Source of the DNA: Hyphomicrobiales bacterium
GTDB lineage: Bacteria > Pseudomonadota > Alphaproteobacteria > Rhizobiales > Rhizobiaceae
DNA: 64,000 nt
Direction of reading: 5' to 3'
Assembly (NCBI GenBank): GCA_900473805.1
Contig: UCMS01000006.1
Span: 295,736 to 359,735 of the forward strand
Part shown: positions 54,372 to 63,541 of the stretch, in pieces
Layout of the letters: every line of letters starts with the position of its first letter
Numbering within the stretch: the first letter of the stretch is position 1
Program-made: the position numbers and the translations under genes
Notes under the pieces: generated by a model
The model's input: the letters and a program-made list of their open reading frames with translations, nothing else
Told to the model about the DNA's origin: nothing
The model's database searches: none

Positions 54372-54777
54372 TGACAGCGCTGCCAAAGCCTGTCGGCATT
54401 GGGAGGATTGCGCTCGGCTGGCCCGAAAAGCCGGGAGTGTGCTGACCTGCATTGGCAGTTACAGACGAAGACCTGAGAAGCCCCGGCAGCACCGCTCCGG
54501 GGCTTCTCGCATCATGGGCACTCGCCAGCGATAGCGAAGAGGCTGCGCCCCCTGCTCCGAGGCGGCAGCGCGATCTCTCGCCCCGATTTGTTGGCAACGG
54601 CTCCACCGCGGTCATCACGCGAATTTCCAGATCCATGACCTTTGTTGATGCCACCCCGGCGGTGGCTTGACCGCGCTTCGCGCCCTGCTAACGTGACGAC
54701 GCAACGACAGCCGCGGCAGATGCGCCGCTGGCCGGGAGAATGGCCGCCCGCGACCGAAAAGGGCCATGGAGAACACG
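54372..54777. other. 406-base intergenic region
   Basis: No gene is supported. It contains the hairpin at 54475-54508 that may terminate the NolR-like transcript. The remainder (54510-54777) presumably holds the promoter of the aminotransferase gene, but no element is clear. Confidence 0.5.
54475..54508 (+). terminator. Probable terminator of the NolR-like gene
   Basis: A perfect 12-bp stem GAGAAGCCCCGG/CCGGGGCTTCTC with a 10-base loop, about 100 bases after the stop codon. No U-tract follows, so termination efficiency is uncertain. Confidence 0.55.
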
Positions 54778-56106
54778 ATGTCGAACCGCCTCAATTCCAC
54801 GCCGAACGACCTGCGCGCCTTCTGGATGCCGTTCACCGCGAACCGCCAGTACAAGAAGGAGCCGCGCCTTTTCGTCGGCGCCAAGGACATGCACTACACC
54901 ACCCATGACGGCCGCCAGGTGCTCGACGGCACCGCAGGCCTCTGGTGTGTCAACGCCGGCCACTGCCGCCCGAAGATCACCGAAGCGATCCGCGAACAGG
55001 CCGGTGAGCTCGATTATGCGCCGGCCTTCCAGCTCGGCCACCCCAAAGCATTCGAACTCGCCAACCGTCTGATCGACCTCGCCCCTGACAACATGGCCCA
55101 TGTGCTCTACACCAATTCCGGCTCGGAATCGGTCGAGACGGCGCTGAAGGTGGCGCTCGCCTATCAGCGCGTGAAGGGGCAAGGGTCCCGCACCCGCCTG
55201 ATCGGCCGCGAGCGCGGCTATCACGGGGTCAATTTCGGCGGCATCTCGGTCGGCGGCATCGTCTCGAACCGCAAGATGTTCGGCACGCTCCTCACCGGCG
55301 TCGACCACATGCCGCATACCCACCAGCCGGGCAAGAACGCCTTCTCCAAGGGCATGCCCGAGCATGGCGGCGACCTCGCCGACGAGCTGGAACGCATCGT
55401 CACCCTGCACGACGCCTCGACCATTGCCGCCGTCATCGTCGAGCCGGTGGCTGGTTCCACCGGCGTCCTGATCCCGCCGAAGGGTTATCTGCAGCGCCTG
55501 CGCGAACTCTGCACTAAACACGGCATCCTGCTGATCTTCGACGAAGTCATCACCGGCTTCGGCCGCCTCGGCGCACCGTTTGCGGCCCAGTATTTCGACG
55601 TGAAGCCGGACATCATCACCACCGCCAAGGGCCTGACCAATGGCGTCATTCCGATGGGCGCGGTCTTCGTGACAGCCGAAATCCACGACGCCTTCATGAC
55701 CGGCCCGGAACACATGATCGAGTTCTTCCACGGTTACACCTATTCCGGTAACCCGATCGCCTCGGCCGCAGCCCTCGGCACGCTCGACACCTACAAGGAA
55801 GAGGGCCTGCTCACCCGGGCCGCCGAGATCGCACCCTACTGGGAAGAAAAACTGCATTCGCTCCGGGATTGCCCGAATGTCGTCGACATCCGCAATCTCG
55901 GCCTGATCGGCGCAATCGAGCTGAAGCCGATCGACGGTGAACCGACGAAGCGCGCCTTCAACGCCTTCCTCAACGCCTATAATGACGGGCTTCTGATCCG
56001 CACGACCGGCGACATCATCGCGCTTTCGCCGCCGCTGATCATCACCCACGCGCAGATCGACGAACTCTTCGACAAGCTGCGCAAGGTCTTGATGAACAAC
56101 ATCTGA
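54778..56106 (+). CDS. Class III omega-amino acid:pyruvate aminotransferase
   Basis: 442 residues, the usual length. The PLP lysine is in the TTAKGLTNG segment (about 280-288), and LIFDEVITGFGRLG (about 249-262) is the class III motif, followed by FFHGYTYSGNP. The N-terminal FWMPFTANRQYKK is characteristic of beta-alanine/omega-amino acid:pyruvate transaminases. It moves an amino group from beta-alanine or another omega-amine to pyruvate. The ATG at 54778 has GGAGA 5 bases upstream and gives the conserved start. A terminator follows 20 bases after the stop. Confidence 0.93.
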   Translation: MSNRLNSTPNDLRAFWMPFTANRQYKKEPRLFVGAKDMHYTTHDGRQVLDGTAGLWCVNAGHCRPKITEAIREQAGELDYAPAFQLGHPKAFELANRLIDLAPDNMAHVLYTNSGSESVETALKVALAYQRVKGQGSRTRLIGRERGYHGVNFGGISVGGIVSNRKMFGTLLTGVDHMPHTHQPGKNAFSKGMPEHGGDLADELERIVTLHDASTIAAVIVEPVAGSTGVLIPPKGYLQRLRELCTKHGILLIFDEVITGFGRLGAPFAAQYFDVKPDIITTAKGLTNGVIPMGAVFVTAEIHDAFMTGPEHMIEFFHGYTYSGNPIASAAALGTLDTYKEEGLLTRAAEIAPYWEEKLHSLRDCPNVVDIRNLGLIGAIELKPIDGEPTKRAFNAFLNAYNDGLLIRTTGDIIALSPPLIITHAQIDELFDKLRKVLMNNI

Positions 56107-56128
56107 GGCAGAGCCACCGACCATCTGG

Positions 56129-56154
56129 AAAGGCGGCCCTGCGGCCGCCTTTTT
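56129..56154 (+). terminator. Intrinsic terminator of the aminotransferase gene
   Basis: A 10-bp stem AAAGGCGGCC/GGCCGCCTTT with a CTGC loop and a T-run continuing after it, just after the stop. Confidence 0.85.
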
Positions 56155-56359
56155 CGTGGCTTGCGCGAGGCTGACCACGCAGCCAGAGCCCAGCTTGCCG
56201 CACACTCTGTCCTCCCGTAATCTCAAGGGAATCGCCCGCTCAATCCCGCGCGAATGAATGCGAATGGGACGATCGACGATCGCCAGCACACCCGGAAGTC
56301 TCGGCCGCGACATCACGTCGTCGACGACCTGACCGGGCCCAGGTCCCGGGAGGATTTCC

Positions 56360-56623
56360 GTGGTCGACCTTTTCAAGCGTTTGTTCGGTAAAGACGCGTC
56401 TCCTGACATCATACCCCAACCCACCGTGGAAGCCGCCTCATTGTCGGCTGCCCGCGCCGACGAGGCACGCCTCGCCGCGCGCCGTGCCCAGATCAGCAAC
56501 GACCTTTTCGAACTTCAACAAATTGCCATGGCAGAACTCGCCTTGCGCAAGGAACAGGACGCCGCCGCGGCCAAGGCGGGCTTTGAGTCCGAAGAGGGCG
56601 GCGGTCGCATTCTGACGGTCTGA
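56360..56623 (+). CDS. Small hypothetical protein
   Basis: 87 residues starting at GTG, with GGGAGGA 6 bases upstream that decides this start. It is rich in Ala, Arg and Glu and probably helical (ADEARLAARRAQISNDLFELQQI). No signal peptide, membrane segment or known family. It lies alone 253 bases after the aminotransferase. Confidence 0.6.
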   Translation: MVDLFKRLFGKDASPDIIPQPTVEAASLSAARADEARLAARRAQISNDLFELQQIAMAELALRKEQDAAAAKAGFESEEGGGRILTV

Positions 56624-56799
56624 CGCAGGGCAAACGGATCTCTGTCCGATCCGACAAAGCTGTGACGTGTCCGCACACCATCTCATCGGGTCTTTTGTCG
56701 CCATCCGTTTTTGTCTAAAGCAATCACGGGGAGCAACAAAAGAACCCTGATGGCGCGAAAACCGACAGAGATCGGTCGCGCAGACCCAAGGAGACGGAC

Positions 56800-57906
56800 A
56801 TGAAATTTCAATATCTTGCCAGCGCGGCCCTTGCCGCCCTGATCGCCACCGCGCCTGCGGCCCGCGCCGAGATCGTGCTCGGCCTGATGGCACCGCTCAC
56901 TGGTCCGCTCGCCGCTGTCGGCGCCCAGATCAAGAACGGCGCTGAAACCGCCGTCGAGGAGATCAACAAGAAGGGTGGAGTGAACGGCGAACAGCTGACG
57001 CTGAAGATCGCGGACGATGCGGCCGAGCCGAAGCAGGGCGTTTCCGCCGCAAACCAGCTCGTTGGTGAAGGCGTGCATTTCGTGGTCGGCCCGGTCACCT
57101 CGGGCGTGGCCGTCCCCGCCTCCAGCGTTCTCGCCGAAAACGGCGTACTGATGGTCACTCCGACCGCCACCGCACCGGACCTGACGGCCCGTGGCCTGAC
57201 GACCGTCCTGCGCACCTGCGGCCGTGACGACCAGCAGGCCGATGTCGCCGCCAAGTTCGTGCTCGCCGGCTACAAGGACAAGAAGATCGCGATCGTTGAC
57301 GACAAGGGCCAGTATGGCAAGGGTCTCGCCGATGCCTTCAAGGCAGCCCTCAATGCCGGTGGCGTGACGGAGGTCTTCAAGGATTCGCTGACCGCAGGGG
57401 ACAAGGATTTCGGCGCGCTCGTCACCCGTCTGAAGGCCGAAGGCGTCGAAGTCATCTATTTCGGCGGCTACCACCCGGAAGCCGGTCTTCTGGTGCGCCA
57501 GATGCAGGATGCCGGTCTGAAGGCCCAGCTGATCGCTGGTGACGGCCTGTCCAACAACGAATATGTGACGATCGGTGGCGACGCTGCCGAAGGCACCATC
57601 TTCACCAACGCCGCCGACGCGCTGAAGAACGAAGACAGCAAGGCCGCCGTGGCTGCCCTGCAGGCGAAGAACATTCCCGCCGAAGCCTTCACGCTCAACG
57701 CTTATGCGGCTGTTGAAGTCATCGCCGCCGGCATCACCAAGGCCGGAAGCGTGGACGACGCCGAAGCCGTAGCCGCAGCCCTGAAGGACGGCTCGGAAAT
57801 TCCGACCGCCATCGGCAAGCTGACCTATGGCGAAACCGGTGACCTCACCTCGCAGAGCTTCGCCGTCTACAAGTGGGAAGGCGGCAAGACGGTCGCTGCC
57901 GAATAA
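56800..57906 (+). CDS. Branched-chain amino acid-type ABC transporter binding protein
   Basis: 368 residues. A signal peptide ends near AARAEIV. A Leu/Ile/Val-binding (LivJ/K-type) fold follows, with [22 protein letters not shown] (about 27-48, shortened), [24 protein letters not shown] and YGKGLADAF. No permease or ATPase is beside it, so it probably works with a transporter encoded elsewhere. The ATG has AAGGAGACGG 3-4 bases upstream. A terminator follows 20 bases after the stop. The true ligand is unknown. Confidence 0.9.
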   Translation: MKFQYLASAALAALIATAPAARAEIVLGLMAPLTGPLAAVGAQIKNGAETAVEEINKKGGVNGEQLTLKIADDAAEPKQGVSAANQLVGEGVHFVVGPVTSGVAVPASSVLAENGVLMVTPTATAPDLTARGLTTVLRTCGRDDQQADVAAKFVLAGYKDKKIAIVDDKGQYGKGLADAFKAALNAGGVTEVFKDSLTAGDKDFGALVTRLKAEGVEVIYFGGYHPEAGLLVRQMQDAGLKAQLIAGDGLSNNEYVTIGGDAAEGTIFTNAADALKNEDSKAAVAALQAKNIPAEAFTLNAYAAVEVIAAGITKAGSVDDAEAVAAALKDGSEIPTAIGKLTYGETGDLTSQSFAVYKWEGGKTVAAE

Positions 57907-57927
57907 GGCATCAACCACCCAAATGAT

Positions 57928-57956
57928 AAAGGCGGCCGGCAACGGTCGCCTTTTTT
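57928..57956 (+). terminator. Intrinsic terminator of the LivK-type gene
   Basis: A 10-bp stem AAAGGCGGCC/GGTCGCCTTT, with one G-U pair, is followed by TTTTTT. Confidence 0.88.
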
Positions 57957-58035
57957 GTGCGCCATCCCCAGGGAATGCACAAAAACCGACAAATCCGGCC
58001 CGCCCGACGGGTTTCCTTTGTCGGTTCGCCCTTTT

Positions 58036-58053
58036 ATGACAGCCGCATGACAT
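58036..58053 (-). promoter_or_regulatory. Pho box
   Basis: Read on the minus strand, ATGTCAT-GCGG-CTGTCAT is an 11-base-period direct repeat matching the Pho box CTGTCAT-N4-CTGTCAT. It ends 25 bases before the DUF47 start. In Sinorhizobium PhoB represses the homologous orfA-pit pair, so phosphate-dependent repression is the likely effect. Confidence 0.75.
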
Positions 58054-58077
58054 TTCCGTGAAAAGGTCCGGAACCCC

Positions 58078-58722
58078 ATGCTCAGCCTGTTTCGTAAAAT
58101 GCTCCCGCGCGAAGATCGCTTCTTCGACATGTTTGCCGCCCACGCCAAGACGGTGGTCGGTGCGGCAGAGGCCCTCGGCGCCCTGCTCGAGGGCAAGGAC
58201 GTGGAGGGCAATTGCGCCCGCATCGTCACGCTTGAAGATCAGGCGGACAACATCACCCGCGATGTCCTGCAGGCCGTGCGCCGCAGCTTCATCACGCCCT
58301 TCGACCGGGGCGACATCAAGGATCTCATCCAGTCGATGGATGATGCGATCGACATGATGCATAAGACGGTGAAGACGGTTCGCCTGTATGAACAGACCGA
58401 ATTCGACCCGCGTATGCAGGAAATGGGTCGTGCCATCGTCGAAGCCGCGCACCTCATCGCCGAAGCCATCCCGCTGCTCGACAAAATCGGCCAGAACCAC
58501 CAGCGCCTGACCCAGATCGCCGAGGAAGTGACCCGCGTCGAAGGTCGCTCCGACGAACTGCACGATCAGGGCCTGAAGGCGCTCTACCGCACCCATCGCG
58601 ACAGCGGCAATGCCATGGCCTACCTGATCGGGACCGAAATCTATGGCGAACTGGAGAAGGTTCTCGACCGCTTCGAGGACGTCGCCAACGAGATCAGCGG
58701 CATCGTGATCGAGAACGTCTGA
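58078..58722 (+). CDS. DUF47 (PhoU-like) accessory protein of the Pit transporter
   Basis: 214 residues, all-helical PhoU-like fold (COG1392). Recognisable parts are PREDRFFDMF near the start, ITPFDRGDIKDLIQSMDDAID (about 77-97) with metal-binding-like acidic residues, and TEIYGELEKVLDRFEDVANEI at the end. It is orfA of the rhizobial orfA-pit pair and is thought to modulate Pit. Its TGA overlaps the pit ATG (TGATG). A Pho box lies just upstream. Confidence 0.9.
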   Translation: MLSLFRKMLPREDRFFDMFAAHAKTVVGAAEALGALLEGKDVEGNCARIVTLEDQADNITRDVLQAVRRSFITPFDRGDIKDLIQSMDDAIDMMHKTVKTVRLYEQTEFDPRMQEMGRAIVEAAHLIAEAIPLLDKIGQNHQRLTQIAEEVTRVEGRSDELHDQGLKALYRTHRDSGNAMAYLIGTEIYGELEKVLDRFEDVANEISGIVIENV

Positions 58723-59726
58723 TGGAAGCGACGCTGGCCTTCCCGCTGCTGGTCGCCCTGATCGGCGTTGCGCTGTTCTTCGATTTCCTCAACGGCCTGC
58801 ACGATGCGGCAAACTCGATCGCGACGATCGTTTCGACGCGCGTGCTCAAGCCGCAATTCGCTGTGGCCTGGGCGGCCTTTTTCAATTTCATCGCCTTCCT
58901 CTTCTTCGGCCTGCATGTCGCGGAAACGCTCGGCAAAGGCATCATCGATCCGGCGATCGTCTCTCCCGCCGTGATCTTCGCGGCCTTGATGGGCGCGATC
59001 ATCTGGAACATCATCACCTGGATCTTCGGCATCCCCTCGTCGTCGTCGCACGCCCTTGTCGGCGGCCTGGTCGGAGCGGGTCTGGCCAAGGTCGGCTTCA
59101 GCGCTATCGTCTTTTCCGGCCTGTCGAAGACGGTACTCGCGATCTTCCTGTCGCCCATGATCGGCTTCCTTCTGGCTCTCGTGCTGGTGCTGATCGTCTC
59201 CTGGGTCTTCGTCCGCCAGACACCCTTTGCTGTCGACAATACCTTCCGCATCCTGCAATTCATCTCCGCCTCGCTTTATTCCCTGGGCCATGGCGGCAAT
59301 GACGCGCAGAAAACCATGGGCATCATCGCCGTCCTGCTCTTCAGCCAGGGTTATCTCGGTCCGGAGTTCCACGTGCCTTTCTGGGTGGTGATTTCCTGCC
59401 AGTCGGCCATGGCGATCGGCACCCTCTTCGGTGGCTGGCGCATCGTCCATACGATGGGTTCGAAGATCACGCGGCTCAATCCGATGCAGGGCTTCTGCGC
59501 GGAGACGGGCGGAGCGATCACGCTCTTTGCCGCCACCTGGCTCGGCATTCCCGTATCGACCACCCACACGATCACGGGCGCCATTGTCGGCGTGGGCGCT
59601 GCCCGCCGCGCCACGGCCGTGCGCTGGGGCCTCGCCGGCAACATCGTCATCGCCTGGATCGTGACGCTGCCCGCCGCAGCGATGATTTCCGCAGCCTTTT
59701 ACCTGCTGACGGATCTCTTCGGCTGA
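58722..59726 (+). CDS. pit: Low-affinity inorganic phosphate transporter
   Basis: 334 residues with about ten membrane helices. Two phosphate transporter signatures are present: FDFLNGLHDAANSIATIV (about 15-32) and the repeat GGNDAQKTMGI (about 192-202), with VSTTHTITGAIVG near 284-296. It imports metal-phosphate with protons at ample phosphate. It is translationally coupled to the DUF47 gene. PhoB is expected to repress it through the upstream Pho box. Confidence 0.94.
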   Translation: MEATLAFPLLVALIGVALFFDFLNGLHDAANSIATIVSTRVLKPQFAVAWAAFFNFIAFLFFGLHVAETLGKGIIDPAIVSPAVIFAALMGAIIWNIITWIFGIPSSSSHALVGGLVGAGLAKVGFSAIVFSGLSKTVLAIFLSPMIGFLLALVLVLIVSWVFVRQTPFAVDNTFRILQFISASLYSLGHGGNDAQKTMGIIAVLLFSQGYLGPEFHVPFWVVISCQSAMAIGTLFGGWRIVHTMGSKITRLNPMQGFCAETGGAITLFAATWLGIPVSTTHTITGAIVGVGAARRATAVRWGLAGNIVIAWIVTLPAAAMISAAFYLLTDLFG

Positions 59727-59812
59727 ACCCTTTGCGTCCCCGCCCCTGATGTCTATGATCCTGATGGCGAGCTGCCGCATCGGCGTCTCGCAAGACAGCT
59801 TCGGAGGTTGGC

Positions 59813-60214
59813 ATGCGCAAGGGTTACAAGGACCTTCTGGCGGAGGCCGACGCGCTGGTCGAAGCAGTGGACCTCACGGAGGCTGCCCGGCTGCATGGTC
59901 GTGACAACGTCGTTTTCGTCGATCTCCGTGATCCGCGGGAACGCGAGCGCGAGGGCACGATCCCGGGCGCCTTTTCCTGCCCGCGCGGCATGCTGGAGTT
60001 CTGGATCGACCCCGAAAGTCCCTATCACAAGCCGGTCTTCGCTGAGGACAAGCTTTTCCTGTTTTTCTGTGCCAGCGGCTGGCGTTCAGCGCTTGCAACC
60101 AAGACCGCGCTCGAAATGGGCCTGGACACCGTCTGCCATCTCGAAGGCGGCTTCTCCGCCTGGCGCGATGAAGGCTTGCCGGTAGAACGGGTGGAGGCCA
60201 AGGCGAAGGGGTGA
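59813..60214 (+). CDS. Rhodanese-like domain protein
   Basis: 133 residues, a single rhodanese domain. VVFVDLRDPREREREG (about 33-48) and the active-site loop FFCASGWRSALA (Cys about 86) are clear; the loop CASGWR is a six-residue loop in the thiosulfate/persulfide transferase form. It transfers sulfane sulfur to a thiol acceptor. The ATG has GGAGG upstream. It lies alone 86 bases after pit. Confidence 0.9.
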   Translation: MRKGYKDLLAEADALVEAVDLTEAARLHGRDNVVFVDLRDPREREREGTIPGAFSCPRGMLEFWIDPESPYHKPVFAEDKLFLFFCASGWRSALATKTALEMGLDTVCHLEGGFSAWRDEGLPVERVEAKAKG

Positions 60215-60404
60215 GCTCCTGGCCGGTGGCAGGTTGAACGACGGAGGCAATAGCCCTATCTTCAAGGGTGAAAGCCGCACGACCGCAACCTTGGCGCATG
60301 ATGCGCATCAAGGTTTTTTCGATGGATCGCAACGGCCCGCCGCCTTGTCGATGACATCAGGTCATCGCCAGGTCGCCCGGGACCGGTCTTGTCAGGAGAC
60401 AGAC

Positions 60405-60770
60405 ATGGTCGACCGTATCAGCCGCATTTCCAGCAGTGAAGCTTCCGCCCGGACTGAAACCGGCCATACCCTGAACCTCGGCTCCGATTCCCAAAACGCC
60501 TGGGTCGCGGCACGCCAGTCGAAGATCAATCACGACATCGAGCAGCGGCATCGCGAGGCCGAGGAAGAGCATGCCCGCCATGGGGCACAGGACGAAAATG
60601 CCGAAGACAATGGCGCAAGGTCTCGCCATTCTTGGATCGAGCCAGAAGACGGTCCGGAGACCAGCGAAGACGAGGCAGGCGAGCCCCGCCTGTCCGGCGA
60701 GAGCGAACGCATCGGCACCCAGAATTTTGACGAGGATACCCCCTTCGGCGACCGCGAACTGATCGTCTGA
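60405..60770 (+). CDS. Hypothetical acidic protein
   Basis: 121 residues, rich in Glu, Asp, Ser, Arg and His, low-complexity and probably disordered (for example EQRHREAEEEHARHG). The ATG at 60405 has AGGAGACAG 3 bases upstream. No family or membrane segment is seen. A small histidine-rich run could bind metal, but this is speculation. Confidence 0.55.
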   Translation: MVDRISRISSSEASARTETGHTLNLGSDSQNAWVAARQSKINHDIEQRHREAEEEHARHGAQDENAEDNGARSRHSWIEPEDGPETSEDEAGEPRLSGESERIGTQNFDEDTPFGDRELIV

Positions 60771-60861
60771 CCGCAACGCCCAGCAGCACTGCCTCTGCCT
60801 TCCACTGTGGCACTCCCCCCGCGACCACCTTAAGATGTTCAAAAGACCGAAAGGAGCCCCC

Positions 60862-61731
60862 ATGTCCGAGACGATTCGCATCGCCAATGAAGAGCTTGCT
60901 GTGGAGGTCTCGACACTGGGTGCCGAGATGCAGTCACTGAAGACGGCGGATGGTCGGGACTGGCTCTGGAATGGCGATGCCGCCTGGTGGACGGGGCGCT
61001 CGCCGATCCTCTTTCCGATCGTCGGCAAGGCACCGGGTGACATGCTGGCGGTCAATGGCAAGGCCTACCCGATGGCGCAGCATGGCATTGCCCGCCGCCG
61101 CGAATTTGTGATCGTCGAGCAGACGGCGACGTCCTGCCGGCACGAACTCGTGTCATCCTCCGAGACCCGCGAGGTCTATCCGTTCGACTTCCGCCTGACA
61201 CTTGAGCACAGCGTGAACGGCCCCGCATTGACGGTGGCGGCCACCGTCGAGAACACCGGCGGCGGCCCACTGCCCTTCGGCATCGGCTTTCACCCGGCCT
61301 TCCTCTGGCCGCTCCCCGGCGCCGAAGGCAAGGCCCATGCGGTGGTCCTCGACAACGGCGCCGAACCCGGCGTTATCCAGCTCGAAGGCGGACTGATCGG
61401 CAAGACGCTGCCGACCTCGCCTTTCAAGGCGGGGCGGCTGGCACTCAGCCACGACCTCTTCGCAAACGATGCGCTCATCTTCCCGGAAGGTGCCGGGACC
61501 GGGCTGACATTTGCAGCCGAAGGCGGTCCGTCGCTTGGCTTTCGCTTCGAAAACCTGCCCAATATCGCGCTCTGGCAGAAGCCCGGTGCGCCCTTTCTCT
61601 GCATCGAACCGTGGCACGGCATGGCGGCGCACGCCGGCGGCACGGCGGAGCTCGTCGAACGCCCTTTCACGGTGGCGCTCGCCGCAAAGCAAACGATGCG
61701 GTTTGGGTTTACGGTGGAGATCAGGGGCTGA
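60862..61731 (+). CDS. Aldose 1-epimerase family protein (LacX type)
   Basis: 289 residues of the galactose mutarotase-like fold. Segments ILFPIVGKAP (about 46-55), YPMAQHGIARRREF (about 66-79; His as catalytic acid) and GIGFHPAFLWP (about 133-143; second His) fit the LacX/COG2017 subgroup. It interconverts the alpha and beta anomers of hexoses or their derivatives. The ATG at 60862 has AAAGGAG 7 bases upstream. The substrate is uncertain. Confidence 0.88.
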   Translation: MSETIRIANEELAVEVSTLGAEMQSLKTADGRDWLWNGDAAWWTGRSPILFPIVGKAPGDMLAVNGKAYPMAQHGIARRREFVIVEQTATSCRHELVSSSETREVYPFDFRLTLEHSVNGPALTVAATVENTGGGPLPFGIGFHPAFLWPLPGAEGKAHAVVLDNGAEPGVIQLEGGLIGKTLPTSPFKAGRLALSHDLFANDALIFPEGAGTGLTFAAEGGPSLGFRFENLPNIALWQKPGAPFLCIEPWHGMAAHAGGTAELVERPFTVALAAKQTMRFGFTVEIRG

Positions 61732-61827
61732 AGACGCCTGTCGCGCCGATGCGCAGTCATCACTTGCCCACGCCTCACCTTGGGCTACTCTGCCCCAGTG
61801 GACATTACTCGGAGAGGGCTTGGACCT

Positions 61828-62640
61828 ATGTGCAATCAATGCGTCATGGAAAATGTAAAGCAGAGCATGCTGTCGCGCCGTTCGCTGTTCAAGGGCATGG
61901 CCGTCGCCACGGCAGCGGTCGCCACAGGCGGGATCGCCAAGCCGGTGCTGGCGCAGCAGAGCCCCAGCAAGGTGGTCGACCTCACCCATGCCTATGACGG
62001 GTCCTTCCCCACCTTCGATGGCAAGCCGGGCATCGAATACGAATGGGCCGTGGAATTTGCCAAGAGCGGCTACCAACTGCACAAGCTGACCATCTTCGAA
62101 CACACCGGCACCCATATCGATGCCCCCTTCCACTTCAGCGCCGACGGCAAGAGCGTCGACCAGATCGAGCCGGAGCAGCTGGTCGCGCCGCTCGCCATCG
62201 TCGACATCACCGACCGGGCCAAGGCGGACGCCAATGCGACGGTGGAGGCCGCCGACGTCGAGGCCTGGATCAGCGCCAATGGCGAGATTCCCAAGGGCGC
62301 GGTCGTGGCATTGCGCTCCGGCTGGGCCAAGAAGGTGACCGATCCCGCCTTCCGCAATGACGGCGAAGGCAAGTTCGCCTTCCCGGGCTTTGCCAAGTCG
62401 GCAACAGACCTGCTCGCAACGCTTGATGTGGCGGCGATCGGCGTCGACACGCTGTCGCTCGATCCCGGCAATTCCGCCGATTTCGGCGTCCATACCAGCT
62501 GGCTGCCGGGTGGCCGCTACGGCATCGAATGCCTCAACAACCTGGAGGAACTGCCGGTCAAGGGCGCAACGATCGTCGTCGGCGCGCCGAAGCACAAGCG
62601 CGGCACCGGCGGCCCGGCCCGCGTTCTGGCCCTGGTCTGA
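61828..62640 (+). CDS. Tat-exported cyclase family protein
   Basis: 270 residues. The N-terminus has CxxC (MCNQC) and then a Tat signal SRRSLFKGMA followed by a hydrophobic stretch and an Ala-rich cleavage site near LAQQSP. The mature domain is of the cyclase/kynurenine formamidase family, with the metal-binding signature HTGTHIDAPFH (about 93-103). The family hydrolyses or cyclises amide or ester substrates with a Zn/Mn site. The ATG at 61828 has GGAGAGGG about 9 bases upstream. The CMD protein gene starts 13 bases after its stop, so they are likely cotranscribed. Confidence 0.87.
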   Translation: MCNQCVMENVKQSMLSRRSLFKGMAVATAAVATGGIAKPVLAQQSPSKVVDLTHAYDGSFPTFDGKPGIEYEWAVEFAKSGYQLHKLTIFEHTGTHIDAPFHFSADGKSVDQIEPEQLVAPLAIVDITDRAKADANATVEAADVEAWISANGEIPKGAVVALRSGWAKKVTDPAFRNDGEGKFAFPGFAKSATDLLATLDVAAIGVDTLSLDPGNSADFGVHTSWLPGGRYGIECLNNLEELPVKGATIVVGAPKHKRGTGGPARVLALV

Positions 62641-62653
62641 GAAGGCCTATCAG

Positions 62654-63070
62654 ATGGCGGTTCTCCCCCTGTTGAGCGATGAGGAGGCGAGCGCACAAGC
62701 GCTCGCCGTCTTCAACGATATCAGAGCAAAGCGCGGCACCGACTACGTCAACAACTTCTGGCGGGCGCTGGCCCACGACCCCGACGAGCTCCAATCCGTC
62801 TGGGACAGGCTGCAGACCGTGATGGCGCCAAGCGCCCTTGATCCTCTGGTCAAGGAACTGATCTACATCGCCGTTTCCGCGACCAATGGCTGCGCCTATT
62901 GCGTCCACTCCCACACCGCCTCGGCCAAGGCCAAGGGCCTGACACCCGAGATGCATGTGGAACTGCTGCAGGTGATTGCCATGGCGAGCCGCACCAATGC
63001 CCTGGCAGTGGCGCTTGGCGTCCCGGTGGACGAACGCTTTGAGGCAGAGGAGACAGCGAAGGGACGGTAG
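62654..63070 (+). CDS. Carboxymuconolactone decarboxylase-like (AhpD-type) protein
   Basis: 138 residues. The AhpD-type signature with Glu68 and CAYCVHSH (Cys80, Cys83, His87) is complete, which suggests a thiol-dependent peroxidase or disulfide reductase rather than a ring decarboxylase. It lies 13 bases after the Tat-exported cyclase gene. The protein is probably cytoplasmic. The partner reaction is unknown. Confidence 0.9.
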   Translation: MAVLPLLSDEEASAQALAVFNDIRAKRGTDYVNNFWRALAHDPDELQSVWDRLQTVMAPSALDPLVKELIYIAVSATNGCAYCVHSHTASAKAKGLTPEMHVELLQVIAMASRTNALAVALGVPVDERFEAEETAKGR

Positions 63071-63100
63071 CGTGGGCACAGTGTCGCCGGATGCGCCCCG

Positions 63101-63538
63101 CTATTCGCTTCGGGGCACGAAGCCTGCTTTGCCGGCCCGGGCCAATTGCACGAACCGGTCTCGCACCTCCAAGAAAAGTCTGCGCGGCAGCAGCCCGTAG
63201 ACAACACTGCTGCCCGCCTCAGTCTGGAACGGCCGCAGATCCGGGCCGGGCCAGAAAAATCGGTTGGCCTCGGTCAGGACGATGAAGGACGGCAGGCCAT
63301 CAAGACCCAGTCGCTGTTTGGTGGCGGCGGGGATCTCCACCGCATGCGCAGGATTGGAGGGCGGCGTGTGAGTGATCGGCAGCACCACCACCTGTGTTTC
63401 GCCGTCATCCCGCGCCATGGCCAAGATCACAGCGCAAGGCCGGTCCTTGTGCCCTTCCTCGAGCCCGCGGCGAAACTCGTCATGCCACAGATAGGAATAG
63501 CGGATCACCTGCCCCGGCTGCGGCGAGGGCCAAGACAC
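63101..63538 (-). CDS. PemK/MazF-like toxin
   Basis: 145 residues. The N-terminal GQVIRYSYLWHDEFRRG, KDRPCAVILA and VVVLPITHTPP, with a C-terminal FWPGPDLRPF, fit the PemK/MazF-like growth inhibitor group of rhizobia. Such proteins cleave RNA. The gene starts 3 bases after the stop of a Phd/YefM antitoxin gene, a typical antitoxin-first pair. Activity has not been shown for this divergent group. Confidence 0.78.
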   Translation of the reverse strand: MSWPSPQPGQVIRYSYLWHDEFRRGLEEGHKDRPCAVILAMARDDGETQVVVLPITHTPPSNPAHAVEIPAATKQRLGLDGLPSFIVLTEANRFFWPGPDLRPFQTEAGSSVVYGLLPRRLFLEVRDRFVQLARAGKAGFVPRSE

Positions 63539-63541
63539 GGG

